Positions 16,471 through 25,291 of a stretch of DNA of 64,000 nucleotides are shown piece by piece. Source of the DNA: Paraburkholderia bannensis NBRC 103871. Its GTDB lineage: Bacteria > Pseudomonadota > Gammaproteobacteria > Burkholderiales > Burkholderiaceae. The stretch is taken from NCBI RefSeq assembly GCF_000685015.1, contig NZ_BAYA01000012.1:62001-126000 (forward strand). The letters are read 5' to 3'. The notes beneath the pieces were generated by a model that saw nothing but the letters and a program-made list of their open reading frames with translations, had not been told where the DNA came from and ran no database searches. Positions within the stretch are counted from its first letter, which is position 1. Each line of letters opens with the position of its first letter. The translations under genes were made by a program, and so were the position numbers.

Positions 16471-16627
16471 CTTCTTCCATCCGGACTATGACCGTCGGCT
16501 CTGGCTTCGCACCAGATCTGCTGACCCCGCGCCATACGGCACGCGGGCGCTCGCGGGCTTGCTGGCCTTGCCTTGCGGCGCGGCCGGCTTACCGCCGGTG
16601 GGGAATTTCACCCCGCCCTGAAGACGC
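16471..16627 (-). promoter_or_regulatory. FMN riboswitch (RFN element)
   Basis: Read on the minus strand, the conserved core is present in order: a closing stem (TCTTCAGGGC with a partner ending GGAAGAAG), GGGTGAAATTCCC, ACCGGCGG, a variable arm, then CTGGTGCGAAGCCAGAGCC and ATAGTCCGGATGG. This is the standard RFN layout upstream of riboflavin genes. About 190 bases separate it from the ribB start codon, so control of either termination or translation is possible; I did not resolve the expression platform. Confidence 0.95.
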
Positions 16628-16769
16628 ACTGATTACCGGCTCAATACCTGATTTTGCCGGCGGGCAAAGGATACAACAGGCCGCGCGATCGTGCAGCGCG
16701 GTAAAAAACCAGTAGACAACTGGGGCGCGATGCGTCTTGTGCACCGCACCACTTCAGGATGCGACCGGC

Positions 16770-17603
16770 TCACGCCGGTTGCTGCGCGGCCAGCGCTTCG
16801 CTGCTGCCGGGCGCGCCCACGCCGTGCGGGACGTCCCAGCGCGGCGGCGTTTCGGCATTGAGCGTCACGCGGAACACGCGTGCCTCGGTGTCGCCGGGGT
16901 TGCGCAGGCTGTGCGGCTGATCGGCGTCGAACACGATGGCGTCGCCGGTCGCGAGCAACTGGCGGCGCTCGTGCACGCTCACTTCCAGCGTGCCTTCGCT
17001 GACCACCAGGTTGACGGTCGTGCCCGGCGCGCGGCGCGTGCCGGGTTCCGTGTGCAGCGGCGCGATGCGCAGTTCGTGGAATTCGGCGGGGGCCGGTGCA
17101 TCCTCGGGATAGAGCGCACGCGCCGAGTAGCGGCCGTCGGCGCTGACGCGGCGCGCGGCGCGATCGGCAGGCAGATGCTCGAAGCCGCTCACCGCGTGGC
17201 GGCGCAGGAACGCCGACACCGACACCTTGAGCGCCGCCGCCACCTTGCACAGCACCTTGATCGACGGCACGCTGCGCGCCGACTCGACCTGCGCGAGCAT
17301 GGCGCGCGAGACGCCCGACGCGCGGGCCAACGCGTCGAGCGACAGTTGCCGTTCGGCGCGCAGTCGCGCGAGATTCACGCCGACCAGGTATTCGAGCGCG
17401 TCGAACGGGCCTTCGCCGCGCGCGGCCCCGCTGGCGCCCAGCGCATCGGCGGAAAGCGCCGACGTCTGCAACGAAACATCGTCAGAAAGATCGTGTTGCG
17501 GGTGTTGCGGATGCTGTGAATCCGAAGTCCGATGCGTAGTACTGCGATGCACAGTCGAACGTTCGGTTTGCGCGTCCCTCACGAGCGCGAGCGGTGAATG
17601 CAT
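16770..17603 (-). CDS. XRE-family regulator with C-terminal cupin domain
   Basis: A 277-aa protein: an unusual N-terminal extension (residues 1-65, Ser/His/Gln-rich with HPQHPQH), a helix-turn-helix (about 72-127, with LDALARASGVSRAMLAQVE) and a cupin (about 170-255, containing GDAIVFDADQPHSL). Proteins of this plan bind a small ligand in the cupin and regulate a nearby transporter or catabolic gene. The ATG at 17603 is supported by GGGAGG seven bases upstream, so the long N-terminus seems genuine. The gene lies 163 bases downstream of an MFS exporter gene on the same strand, a likely target. Confidence 0.88.
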   Translation of the reverse strand: MHSPLALVRDAQTERSTVHRSTTHRTSDSQHPQHPQHDLSDDVSLQTSALSADALGASGAARGEGPFDALEYLVGVNLARLRAERQLSLDALARASGVSRAMLAQVESARSVPSIKVLCKVAAALKVSVSAFLRRHAVSGFEHLPADRAARRVSADGRYSARALYPEDAPAPAEFHELRIAPLHTEPGTRRAPGTTVNLVVSEGTLEVSVHERRQLLATGDAIVFDADQPHSLRNPGDTEARVFRVTLNAETPPRWDVPHGVGAPGSSEALAAQQPA

Positions 17604-17766
17604 GGCTGCCTCCCAGGCGCGCCGTCAGTGGCGCTAGAGCTTGAATGGAGGCAAGACTAGCATCGCGTCCCGCCGCGCCCAACGAAGTTATCTTCACACT
17701 GATATCAGCATTGCAGAGCGCAATTTCGGGAATGCTTTCGCATCCTGACGATATGCGCGCGGCACT

Positions 17767-18966
17767 TCAGCACGCGTCCTGCCGCACAGCCACGTCGACG
17801 CGTGCCGCCGCGCTCGAAGACGCATCGCGCGAGTCCATGCGCGCCGCGATCCACGTCAGCAGCAGCGCCGCGATCGCGACCACGGCCGCCACCCACGGCA
17901 GCGCATCGAGCGCCACGCCGCGCGCAATCGCCAGCCCGCCGAGCCACGCGCCCAGCGCATTGCCCATGTTGAACGCGCCGATGTTGAGCGTCGAAGCGAG
18001 GTTCGGCGCGGCGGCGGCCTTCGCGACTACGCGCATCTGCAACGGCGGCACGGTCGCGAACGCGGCAATGCCCCACACGAACAGCGTGATCGCCGCGGCG
18101 ACGCTCGAATGGCTGGTCTTCGTGAAGATCGCCATGACCACGGCGAGCGCGACAAGAATGCCCATCAGCGACGGCATCAAAGCGCGATCCGCCAGCTTGC
18201 CGCCGAGCGTGTTGCCCAGCGTCAGCCCGACGCCGAACAGCACGAGCATGAGCGTCACGCCGTGCGGCGAGAAACCGCTCACCTGTTCGAGGATCGGCGC
18301 GATATAGGTGAACACGACGAACACGCCGCCAAAGCCCAGCACCGTCATGCCGAGCGCCATCCACACCTGCGGGTCGCGCAGCACGCGCACTTCGCGGCCG
18401 AGGCTCACGGGGCCGCTGTCATGCTTGTTCGGCACCAGCACCGTCACGCCGATCAGCGAAATCACGCCCAGCGCGCTCACGATCCAGAACGCCACGCGCC
18501 AGCCGAACTGCTGCCCGATCGCCGTGCCGAACGGCACGCCCAGCACGGTCGCGAGCGTGAGGCCGGTGAACATCAGCGCAATCGCGCTTGCGCGCTTTTC
18601 CTGCGGCACGAGCGAAGCCGCCACCACCGCGCCGATACCGAAGAACGAACCGTGTGCGAACGAAGCCACGACGCGAGCGACCATCAGCAGCGAATAGTTG
18701 CCGGCCATCGCGCACATCACGTTGCCGACGATGAACACGCCCATGAGCAGTTGCAGTGCGAGCTTGCGCGGCATGCGGCTCGTGAGCACGGCGAGCACCG
18801 GCGCGCCCACGGCCACGCCGAGCGCGTAACCGCTCACGAGCAGGCCCGCGGCGGGAATCGTCACGCCCAGGTCGCGCGCAACGTCGGGCAAGAGGCCCAT
18901 GATGAGGAACTCGGTCGTGCCGATGGCAAAGGCGCTGATCGCCAGCGCAAGTAAGGGAATAGGCAT
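17767..18966 (-). CDS. MFS transporter, drug/sugar exporter (DHA1, AraJ/YdhP-like)
   Basis: A 399-aa inner-membrane protein with 12 predicted helices. It begins MPIPLLALAISAFAIGTTEF, the hallmark start of the AraJ/YdhP/NepI branch of DHA1 proton-driven exporters; the loop GAPVLAVLTSRMPRK between helices 2 and 3 is MFS motif A. The ATG follows CGGAG. Substrates of this branch are drugs, purines or arabinose-like sugars; the sequence does not say which. The downstream XRE-cupin regulator may control it. Confidence 0.9.
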   Translation of the reverse strand: MPIPLLALAISAFAIGTTEFLIMGLLPDVARDLGVTIPAAGLLVSGYALGVAVGAPVLAVLTSRMPRKLALQLLMGVFIVGNVMCAMAGNYSLLMVARVVASFAHGSFFGIGAVVAASLVPQEKRASAIALMFTGLTLATVLGVPFGTAIGQQFGWRVAFWIVSALGVISLIGVTVLVPNKHDSGPVSLGREVRVLRDPQVWMALGMTVLGFGGVFVVFTYIAPILEQVSGFSPHGVTLMLVLFGVGLTLGNTLGGKLADRALMPSLMGILVALAVVMAIFTKTSHSSVAAAITLFVWGIAAFATVPPLQMRVVAKAAAAPNLASTLNIGAFNMGNALGAWLGGLAIARGVALDALPWVAAVVAIAALLLTWIAARMDSRDASSSAAARVDVAVRQDAC

Positions 18967-19015
18967 CGAAGTCTCCGGATGCAGCGTGAAGGATTGAAGT
19001 TGCGCTCAGGGTGTC

Positions 19016-19393
19016 TCAGGCGGCCGTCGTCACGAACTCGACGACTACGCCCGGCGCCAGCGCCACGAACAACTGGCGCTCGCCGCTCAACGGCACGTCC
19101 GCGACCTGGTACGGCACGTCATGCGCCGCCAGCCGCGCGAGCAACGCCTGCCATTCACCGCCGGGCGCCACACGAAACGCAACGTGATCGAGGCGCGGCG
19201 ACACGCACGCGGGGCGCGCGCCGGGCGTCGTCGACGCAACCAGGTGGACGACGGGACGCCCGTTCGCGTAGAGCCAGTAGCCGTCGACCGAAAACGGCGG
19301 ACGCGCGCCGTCGGCAAGGCCGGCGACGTCGCAGAAAAAGCGGCGCGCACCTTCCAGGTCGGGCGTGACGAGCGTGACGTGATCGAGTTGCAT
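19016..19393 (-). CDS. VOC-family protein (glyoxalase/dioxygenase fold)
   Basis: A 125-aa single-module vicinal-oxygen-chelate protein beginning MQLDHVTLVTPDLEGARRFF. It has a second LDHVAFRV strand, and the C-terminal VVVEFV supplies the last metal-ligand position. Members isomerise, epimerise or cleave small molecules or bind antibiotics; the specific role is unknown. The start at 19393 follows GGAG and matches the fold's first strand; the upstream ATG at 19420 does not. It is divergent from a LysR gene, which probably regulates it. It lies 49 bases upstream of the MFS exporter gene on the same strand and may be co-transcribed with it. Confidence 0.87.
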   Translation of the reverse strand: MQLDHVTLVTPDLEGARRFFCDVAGLADGARPPFSVDGYWLYANGRPVVHLVASTTPGARPACVSPRLDHVAFRVAPGGEWQALLARLAAHDVPYQVADVPLSGERQLFVALAPGVVVEFVTTAA

Positions 19394-19496
19394 GGCGGCT
19401 CCAGCAGCACTGAAGTACACGGGTAAAAGACAAGGGAAAACCCTGGAACACGCGCATTGTGGGCGCTACACGCGCTTTTGATAATTGGCGTAGCAT

Positions 19497-19511
19497 TTGA
19501 AGCATTTTCAA
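19497..19511. promoter_or_regulatory. LysR-type operator candidate
   Basis: TTGAA-GCATT-TTCAA, a perfect 5-5-5 inverted repeat containing the T-N11-A core typical of LysR-family sites. It is in the spacer between the VOC gene and the divergent lysR-type gene, 22 bases before the latter's start. Confidence 0.55.
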
Positions 19512-19533
19512 TTGCTATCGAATAATCAACGGC

Positions 19534-20541
19534 ATGGACAATCTCGGCGATGTGCGCCTGTTCGTGGAGGCGGCGCGGCTCGGCAGCCTGTCGGCGGCGG
19601 GGCGCAAGCTCGGCCTCACGCCTGCTGCGGCTAGCGCCCGCCTCGCGCGGCTCGAAGCCGAACTGCGCGCGCGCCTGTTCGACCGCACCACTCGCCAGCT
19701 CAGGCTCACCGACGAAGGCCGCAGCTACCTCACCTGTAGCGAACACGCGTTGCGCTCGCTCGACGACGCCAAGGCCGCGCTTCAGGAGGGCCAGAACGCA
19801 GTGCGCGGCAAGGTGCGGATTTCGGCGACTTCCGATTTCGGGCGCAATCTGCTGATGAAGTGGCTCGACGAATTTCGCGCGCTTTATCCCGAGGTGCGTT
19901 TCGCGCTCACGCTCACGGACTCGATCTCGAATCTCTTGCAGGAAGACATCGACCTGGCGATTCGCTTCGGCACGCCCGCGGATAGCTCGCTGATCGCGCG
20001 GCGACTCGCACCGAACCCGCGTGTCCTGTGCGCCGCGCCCCAATACGTCGCGCAGCACGGCGAGCCGCGCGAGCCCGCCGATCTGGCCCGCTTCGACTGC
20101 ATCGTGATCGGCTCGCCCGCGGGGTCGGTCAATGAATGGCGCTTCACGCGGGACAACGAATCGCAGACCTACGTCGTGCCGCTGGAGAGCGCGCTGGAAA
20201 GCTCCGACGGCGAAGCCGTGCGCCAGTGGACGCTGTGCGGTTACGGTTTATCGGTGAAATCGATCTGGGACGTGGCCGACGACCTGCGCGCCGGGCGCCT
20301 GCAGATCGTCATGCCGGACTGGCGCTACGCCGAGCAGCCCGTGCACGCGCTCTATCACCGCAACCGTTACCTGGCGCCGCGCGTGCGGGTGCTGCTGGAT
20401 TTCCTGACCGAGCGCTTCGCGCAGGCGGCGCAGGAGTTGAGCGCGCTCGTGCCCTGCGCCACGGACGCGCCGAGCGCCCCGAAGGCTGTGGCAAACCCCG
20501 CTACATCCGGGTCGCGGCGTCGCAAGGCCGCGAGCGCATAA
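19534..20541 (+). CDS. LysR-family transcriptional regulator
   Basis: A 335-aa regulator. The N-terminal winged helix-turn-helix (FVEAARLGSLSAAGRKLG, then LTPAAASARLARLEAELRAR, residues about 10-50) is typical, followed by a linker helix and a periplasmic-binding-like effector domain (about 93-295). A basic, Ala/Pro-rich tail of about 40 residues follows the effector domain and looks disordered. It is transcribed divergently from the VOC-exporter pair, the usual arrangement for a LysR activator and its target. The effector is unknown. Confidence 0.92.
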   Translation: MDNLGDVRLFVEAARLGSLSAAGRKLGLTPAAASARLARLEAELRARLFDRTTRQLRLTDEGRSYLTCSEHALRSLDDAKAALQEGQNAVRGKVRISATSDFGRNLLMKWLDEFRALYPEVRFALTLTDSISNLLQEDIDLAIRFGTPADSSLIARRLAPNPRVLCAAPQYVAQHGEPREPADLARFDCIVIGSPAGSVNEWRFTRDNESQTYVVPLESALESSDGEAVRQWTLCGYGLSVKSIWDVADDLRAGRLQIVMPDWRYAEQPVHALYHRNRYLAPRVRVLLDFLTERFAQAAQELSALVPCATDAPSAPKAVANPATSGSRRRKAASA

Positions 20542-20544
20542 GGC

Positions 20545-20550
20545 TATAAT
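20545..20550 (+). promoter_or_regulatory. -10 box upstream of miaB
   Basis: A perfect TATAAT about 240 bases before miaB, just past the end of the LysR gene. No good -35 box is present at the normal distance, so confidence is limited. The 20551-20789 leader shows no hairpin or small gene I can support. Confidence 0.4.
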
Positions 20551-20789
20551 GTCGGATTAAGCTGAACGATGGTTCGCGTTGTCATCCAGCGGCATTAAAA
20601 GCCCATGCGCACGCAAAAACGTACGCAAAAGCACCAGCAAAACCCGCTAGCGAACCGCCCCACTGTGCGCCACGGCCTTCGCAGGCCGGCCACCCGCTTC
20701 AGCCCCAATTTTCACCGTAGTCCCGACGTGCATTTCGTGCATCAACCGGACGACGCCCCCAGGTGAACCACTGCGAACGGCGAAACCCG

Positions 20790-22163
20790 ATGACCAAGAA
20801 AGTTTATGTAAAGACGTACGGCTGCCAGATGAACGAGTACGACTCGGACAAGATGGTCGACGTACTCGGCGCGGCTGAAGGCCTCGTCAAGACCGACACG
20901 CCCGAAGATGCGGACGTGATCCTGTTCAACACCTGCTCGGTGCGCGAGAAGGCACAGGAAAAGGTGTTCTCCGAACTCGGCCGCGTGCGCGAGCTGAAGG
21001 AAGCGAACCCGAACCTGCTGATCGGCGTGGGCGGCTGCGTGGCAAGCCAGGAAGGCGCCTCGATCGTGCAGCGCGCTCCGTACGTCGACCTGGTGTTCGG
21101 GCCGCAGACGCTGCATCGCCTGCCGCAGATGATCGACGCGCGCCGTGCCTCGGGCCGCGCGCAGGTCGACATCACCTTCCCCGAAATCGAGAAGTTCGAC
21201 CATCTGCCGCCCGCGCGCGTGGAAGGCCCGAGCGCATTCGTCTCGATCATGGAAGGCTGCTCGAAGTACTGCAGCTACTGCGTCGTGCCCTACACGCGCG
21301 GCGAAGAAGTCTCGCGTCCGCTCGACGACGTGCTCACCGAAGTCGCGGGTCTGGCCGACCAGGGCGTGCGTGAAGTCACGCTGCTCGGCCAGAACGTCAA
21401 CGCCTACCTGGGCGCGCTCACGCAAGGCGCGACCGATGTGGCCGACTTCGCCACGCTGATCGAATACGTCGCGGACATCCCCGGCATCGAGCGCATCCGC
21501 TACACGACTTCGCACCCGAAGGAATTCACGCAGCGCCTGATCGACACCTACGCGAAGGTGCCCAAGCTCGTGAGCCACCTGCACCTGCCGGTGCAGCACG
21601 GTTCGGATCGCGTGCTGATGGCGATGAAGCGCGGCTACACGGTGCTCGAATACAAGTCGGTGATCCGCAAGCTGCGCGCGATCCGTCCGGATCTGTCGCT
21701 GTCGACGGACATCATCGTCGGCTTCCCGGGCGAGACCGAAGAAGACTTCGAAAAGACCATGAAACTGGTCGACGAGATGAGCTATGACACGAGCTTCTCG
21801 TTCATCTACAGCCCGCGTCCGGGTACGCCCGCCGCGAACCTGGAAGACGACACGCCGCGCGAAGTGAAGCTCAAGCGCCTGCAACATCTGCAGGCGACCA
21901 TCGAAGCGAACGTGCAGCGCATCAGCCAGTCGATGGTTGGCCGCGTCGAGCGCATCCTGGTCGAAGGCCCGTCGCGCAAGGATCCGAGCGAACTGTCGGG
22001 CCGCACGGAAAACAACCGTGTGGTGAACTTCCCGGCGCCGCTCGCTTCGCACGCTCGCCTGATCGGCCAGATGATCGACGTGAAGATCAATCACGCCTAC
22101 CCGCACTCGCTGCGCGGCGAACTCGTGCTCGCGCACGAGGGCGATGCGACGGTTTCGCACTGA
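20790..22163 (+). CDS. miaB: tRNA-2-methylthio-N6-dimethylallyladenosine synthase
   Basis: A 457-aa radical SAM methylthiotransferase that converts i6A37 to ms2i6A37 in tRNAs reading UNN codons. The UPF0004 domain has the three cysteines of the auxiliary cluster (C12, C49, C83), the radical SAM motif is CSKYCSYC (C157, C161, C164), and a TRAM RNA-binding domain ends the protein (about 385-450). The start MTKKVYVKTYGCQMNE at 20790 is that of homologs; a GTG 27 bases upstream is less likely. It heads the miaB-phoH-ybeY block. Confidence 0.96.
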   Translation: MTKKVYVKTYGCQMNEYDSDKMVDVLGAAEGLVKTDTPEDADVILFNTCSVREKAQEKVFSELGRVRELKEANPNLLIGVGGCVASQEGASIVQRAPYVDLVFGPQTLHRLPQMIDARRASGRAQVDITFPEIEKFDHLPPARVEGPSAFVSIMEGCSKYCSYCVVPYTRGEEVSRPLDDVLTEVAGLADQGVREVTLLGQNVNAYLGALTQGATDVADFATLIEYVADIPGIERIRYTTSHPKEFTQRLIDTYAKVPKLVSHLHLPVQHGSDRVLMAMKRGYTVLEYKSVIRKLRAIRPDLSLSTDIIVGFPGETEEDFEKTMKLVDEMSYDTSFSFIYSPRPGTPAANLEDDTPREVKLKRLQHLQATIEANVQRISQSMVGRVERILVEGPSRKDPSELSGRTENNRVVNFPAPLASHARLIGQMIDVKINHAYPHSLRGELVLAHEGDATVSH

Positions 22164-22225
22164 ATCCGCACCAAAACGCTACGCACCAGCACGCCACCCA
22201 CGGAACACGGGAGTTCAGAGACACC

Positions 22226-23308
22226 TTGAAGCCGAATCAGCAGCATCTGGAATTCACCGCGCCGCGCGAAGACAATGCGCGGCTCGCCAACCTCTGCGGC
22301 CCGCTCGACGAGAACCTGCGGCAGATCGAGCAGGCGCTCGACGTCACGCTCGCGCGCCGCGGCCATCGCATCTCGATCCGCGGCCGTGGCGCGAAGCTCG
22401 CGCTCGCCGCGCTCGAAAACTTCTACAACAAGGCACGCGATCCGCTGTCCGTGGACGACATCCAGCTCGCGCTGGTCGAGGCGCGCCATCCGGCTGCAAT
22501 GGGTTTGAAGAGCGGCGGCGCCAATGGCAACGGCGACGATGCCGGGATCGACCCGCGTTTTCGCGGCGACCCCGACCATCCGTTCGACGAGCCGGCGGGC
22601 AACGACATCGACATCGAAGAACAAGGCCCGAAGCTCTACACGCGTCGCGCCGACCTGCGTGGGCGCACGCCTGCGCAGCGCGAGTACCTCAAGCAGATCA
22701 TTTCGCATGACGTGACCTTCGGCATCGGGCCGGCGGGCACGGGCAAGACCTATCTCGCGGTGGCCTGCGCCGTCGACGCGCTCGAACGCGACCAGGTCAA
22801 GCGCATCGTGCTGACGCGTCCGGCCGTCGAAGCGGGCGAGCGTCTGGGCTTCCTGCCCGGCGACCTGTCGCAGAAGGTCGACCCGTATCTGCGTCCGCTC
22901 TACGACGCGCTCTACGACCTGCTCGGTTTCGACAAGACGGCGAAGATGTTCGAGCGCCAGATGATCGAAATTGCGCCGCTCGCCTACATGCGCGGGCGCA
23001 CGCTCAATCATGCGTTCATCATCCTGGACGAGGCGCAGAACACCACGCCCGAACAGATGAAGATGTTCCTCACGCGTATCGGCTTCGGCTCGAAGGCGGT
23101 CGTGACCGGGGACACCACGCAGATCGACTTGCCGCGCGGCCACAAGAGCGGCCTGATCGAGGCGCAGCACGTGCTGAACAACGTGCGCGGCATCGCCATC
23201 ACGCATTTCACGAGTGCGGACGTCGTGCGCCATCCTCTCGTCGCGCGCATCGTCGAGGCCTATGACGCGCACGCGAAGAAGGACGATGGCAACGGCGACG
23301 CACGCTGA
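22226..23308 (+). CDS. ybeZ: PhoH-family ATPase (YbeZ)
   Basis: A 360-aa cytoplasmic protein with an N-terminal KH-like region (about 35-85), a Gly/Asp-rich linker (95-130) and a PhoH P-loop ATPase domain: Walker A GPAGTGKT (168-175) and Walker B IILDEAQ (265-271). YbeZ works with the endonuclease YbeY, encoded next, in ribosome maturation and quality control. The start is a TTG at 22226 about 12 bases after GGGAG; no ATG gives the full N-terminus. The linker is longer than in E. coli. Confidence 0.93.
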   Translation: MKPNQQHLEFTAPREDNARLANLCGPLDENLRQIEQALDVTLARRGHRISIRGRGAKLALAALENFYNKARDPLSVDDIQLALVEARHPAAMGLKSGGANGNGDDAGIDPRFRGDPDHPFDEPAGNDIDIEEQGPKLYTRRADLRGRTPAQREYLKQIISHDVTFGIGPAGTGKTYLAVACAVDALERDQVKRIVLTRPAVEAGERLGFLPGDLSQKVDPYLRPLYDALYDLLGFDKTAKMFERQMIEIAPLAYMRGRTLNHAFIILDEAQNTTPEQMKMFLTRIGFGSKAVVTGDTTQIDLPRGHKSGLIEAQHVLNNVRGIAITHFTSADVVRHPLVARIVEAYDAHAKKDDGNGDAR

Positions 23309-23344
23309 CGCGGGCGGCATCCGGGTGTATTCGATATAACCATC

Positions 23345-23806
23345 ATGGCACGCGCACCGAAACTCAAACTGAACGTGCAGTTCCCCGCCGCGAAGGCGTT
23401 CCCCGAGCACAAGGCCGCGCTGCCCCGCGCGACGCTGGCCGCGTGGATCAAGGCGGCGCTGTTCGCCGACGCGGAACTGACCGTGCGCTTCGTCGACGCC
23501 GAGGAAGGCCGCACGCTCAACCGCACCTATCGCGGCAAGGACTACGCGACCAACGTCCTCACCTTTGCGTACGCGCAGAGCGAGGACGATCCCGTGACCG
23601 GCGACCTGATCCTCTGCTGCCCGGTGGTGGCGAAGGAAGCCGCCGAGCAGGGCAAGCCGCTGTCGTCGCACTACGCCCACCTGCTCGTGCACGGCGCGCT
23701 GCACGCGCAAGGCTACGACCACGAGGACGACGCCGAAGCGGAAGAGATGGAAGGCATCGAAACCGAAGTCCTCGCCTCGCTCGGCTTTCCCGATCCGTAC
23801 AAGTAA
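23345..23806 (+). CDS. ybeY: Endoribonuclease YbeY, 16S rRNA maturation factor
   Basis: A 153-aa metalloprotein. The zinc motif HGALHAQGYDH places ligands at H116, H120 and H126, and the conserved NVLTFAY segment (70-76) is present. YbeY trims the 3' end of 16S rRNA and takes part in 70S quality control. It follows ybeZ by 36 bases, so the two are probably co-transcribed. A C-terminal acidic stretch (EDDAEAEEMEGIE) follows the active site. Confidence 0.95.
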   Translation: MARAPKLKLNVQFPAAKAFPEHKAALPRATLAAWIKAALFADAELTVRFVDAEEGRTLNRTYRGKDYATNVLTFAYAQSEDDPVTGDLILCCPVVAKEAAEQGKPLSSHYAHLLVHGALHAQGYDHEDDAEAEEMEGIETEVLASLGFPDPYK

Positions 23807-23848
23807 GGGCGCGATCGCACGATCCCCCCGCTCTCCAGCTAGCCCGAC

Positions 23849-24556
23849 ATGAACGACAAGCGCACGAACGTTTCCGGCGAAGTGACCTGCTCCGACATCG
23901 ACGAGCCGCTGGAGAGCGCGGCGCCCTGCCCCGGCTATCCGCCGTCTCTGGGCGAATCCCGTTTGCTCAGCGAAGACGAACTGCGCGCATCGCTCGACTG
24001 CACGCTCCAGCAATGGGACGGCAAGAGCGACATCTGGCTGTTCGGCTATGGCTCGCTGATCTGGAACCCCGGTTTGCCCACGGTCGAGAACGTGCGCTCG
24101 CGCGTGCATGGCTACCATCGCGGGCTCTACCTGTGGTCGCGCGTGAATCGCGGCACGCCCGAGCAACCGGGCCTCGTGCTCGCACTCGATCGCGGCGGCT
24201 CGTGCGCGGGCGTGGCATTTCGCCTCGCCGCCGAAGGGGTCATGCCGCATATGGAAGCGCTCTGGCGGCGCGAAATGCCGATGGGCTCGTACCGGCCCGC
24301 GTGGCTGCCCTGCGTGCTCGCCGATGGCCGGCGTGTGTCGGCGCTGGCTTTCGTGATGCGTCGCGAGGCCGCCACCTATACCGGCAAGCTCGGCGAAGAC
24401 ACCGTGCGCACCGTGTTCGGCTGCGCGAGCGGGCGCTACGGCACGACGCTCGACTACGTGCGCCGCACCGTCGAAGCGCTGCGCGAAAGCGGCATGCCAG
24501 ACCGCGCGCTGGAGCGGCTGCTCGCGCGCTGCGCTCAAACGCCCGCGCAAGAATAA
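23849..24556 (+). CDS. ChaC-like gamma-glutamylcyclotransferase
   Basis: A 235-aa protein of the ChaC family, which degrades glutathione to 5-oxoproline and Cys-Gly in the cytoplasm. The substrate-binding signature YGSL is at residues 67-70 within LFGYGSLIWNP, and the catalytic glutamate is probably E142 (WRREMPMGSY). A 50-residue N-terminal extension precedes the domain. It lies 42 bases after ybeY on the same strand and so may be read from the same operon, although it is not part of the usual ybeZ-ybeY-corC-lnt set. The converging gene is a DUF799 lipoprotein. Confidence 0.9.
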   Translation: MNDKRTNVSGEVTCSDIDEPLESAAPCPGYPPSLGESRLLSEDELRASLDCTLQQWDGKSDIWLFGYGSLIWNPGLPTVENVRSRVHGYHRGLYLWSRVNRGTPEQPGLVLALDRGGSCAGVAFRLAAEGVMPHMEALWRREMPMGSYRPAWLPCVLADGRRVSALAFVMRREAATYTGKLGEDTVRTVFGCASGRYGTTLDYVRRTVEALRESGMPDRALERLLARCAQTPAQE

Positions 24557-24579
24557 AAAAACCGCGGCAAGCGCCGCGG
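24555..24579 (-). terminator. Terminator of the lipoprotein trio
   Basis: CCGCGGC-AAGC-GCCGCGG hairpin which, read on the minus strand, is followed by seven T residues. It ends the leftward operon of three lipoproteins; on the plus strand no T run follows. Confidence 0.85.
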
Positions 24580-24611
24580 CGAAGGTGCTAGTCGAACCGC
24601 GTCATGCGGGT

Positions 24612-25283
24612 TCAGTCAGTACCGTATTTGGGCGAATGCGGCCCGTACAACAAGCCGTTAGTCCGCCCGGCCGACAGCAGCTTGCGGCTCGTGAGCCCCG
24701 CCACATCCCAGCTTTCGTCGCTCAGCGTATGCGCGATCTGCTTCACCGCCGCCTGCACGAGCGCGCCGACCAGACCGCCTTGCGCATACGCGTTGCCGAG
24801 TTCCTTCCCGCTCGCTCCCGCCGCGCCTTGCCAGAGCACATCGCCATTGCCCAGATTCACGAGTTTCGCAGACGCTGTCACGTAAGTATTGGCATCGACG
24901 ACCTGATAGACCGAGCCGTATTGCGTCACTTTGGTGTAGAGCGCGGCGTCCGCGCCGAAGATCTGGCGCAGCTTCGCCGCTGACACGCCCTGAATGTCTG
25001 CAGGCGTAGTGAGTCCGTTCTGGCGGAAGGTCTCCGCCACCTCGGCGACGGGCAGCACGTAGTAGCCTGACTCAGCCAGCGGCTGCGTCATCTGCGAAAG
25101 CATGCCGTTCGTGGCGTTCACGTCGCTGGTTTCGTTGAGCGGCGGCAGGACCACGATCGTGCGGGGTTTGGCTGCGCGCAGCGCGGAATAGTCGACGGTC
25201 TGCCTGGGCGCGCCCGCACAGGCAGCGAGCATCGCGGCCAGCGTGAGCGCCAGCACCGATTTGAGGTGTGAAAGAGTCAGCAT
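24612..25283 (-). CDS. DUF799 (GNA1162-type) lipoprotein
   Basis: A 223-aa lipoprotein with lipobox LAAC (Cys22). The mature part begins with PRTIVVLPPLNETSDVNA, the characteristic strand and loop of the DUF799/GNA1162 family, a fold related to TolB N-terminal and CsgG-like domains. GNA1162 of Neisseria is a surface-associated lipoprotein of unresolved function. It is the last gene of a three-lipoprotein operon, 8 bases after the DUF4810 gene, and is followed by a strong terminator. The three products probably form one outer-membrane complex; this is inference from the conserved pairing. Confidence 0.88.
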   Translation of the reverse strand: MLTLSHLKSVLALTLAAMLAACAGAPRQTVDYSALRAAKPRTIVVLPPLNETSDVNATNGMLSQMTQPLAESGYYVLPVAEVAETFRQNGLTTPADIQGVSAAKLRQIFGADAALYTKVTQYGSVYQVVDANTYVTASAKLVNLGNGDVLWQGAAGASGKELGNAYAQGGLVGALVQAAVKQIAHTLSDESWDVAGLTSRKLLSAGRTNGLLYGPHSPKYGTD

Positions 25284-25291
25284 AGGTAGTC

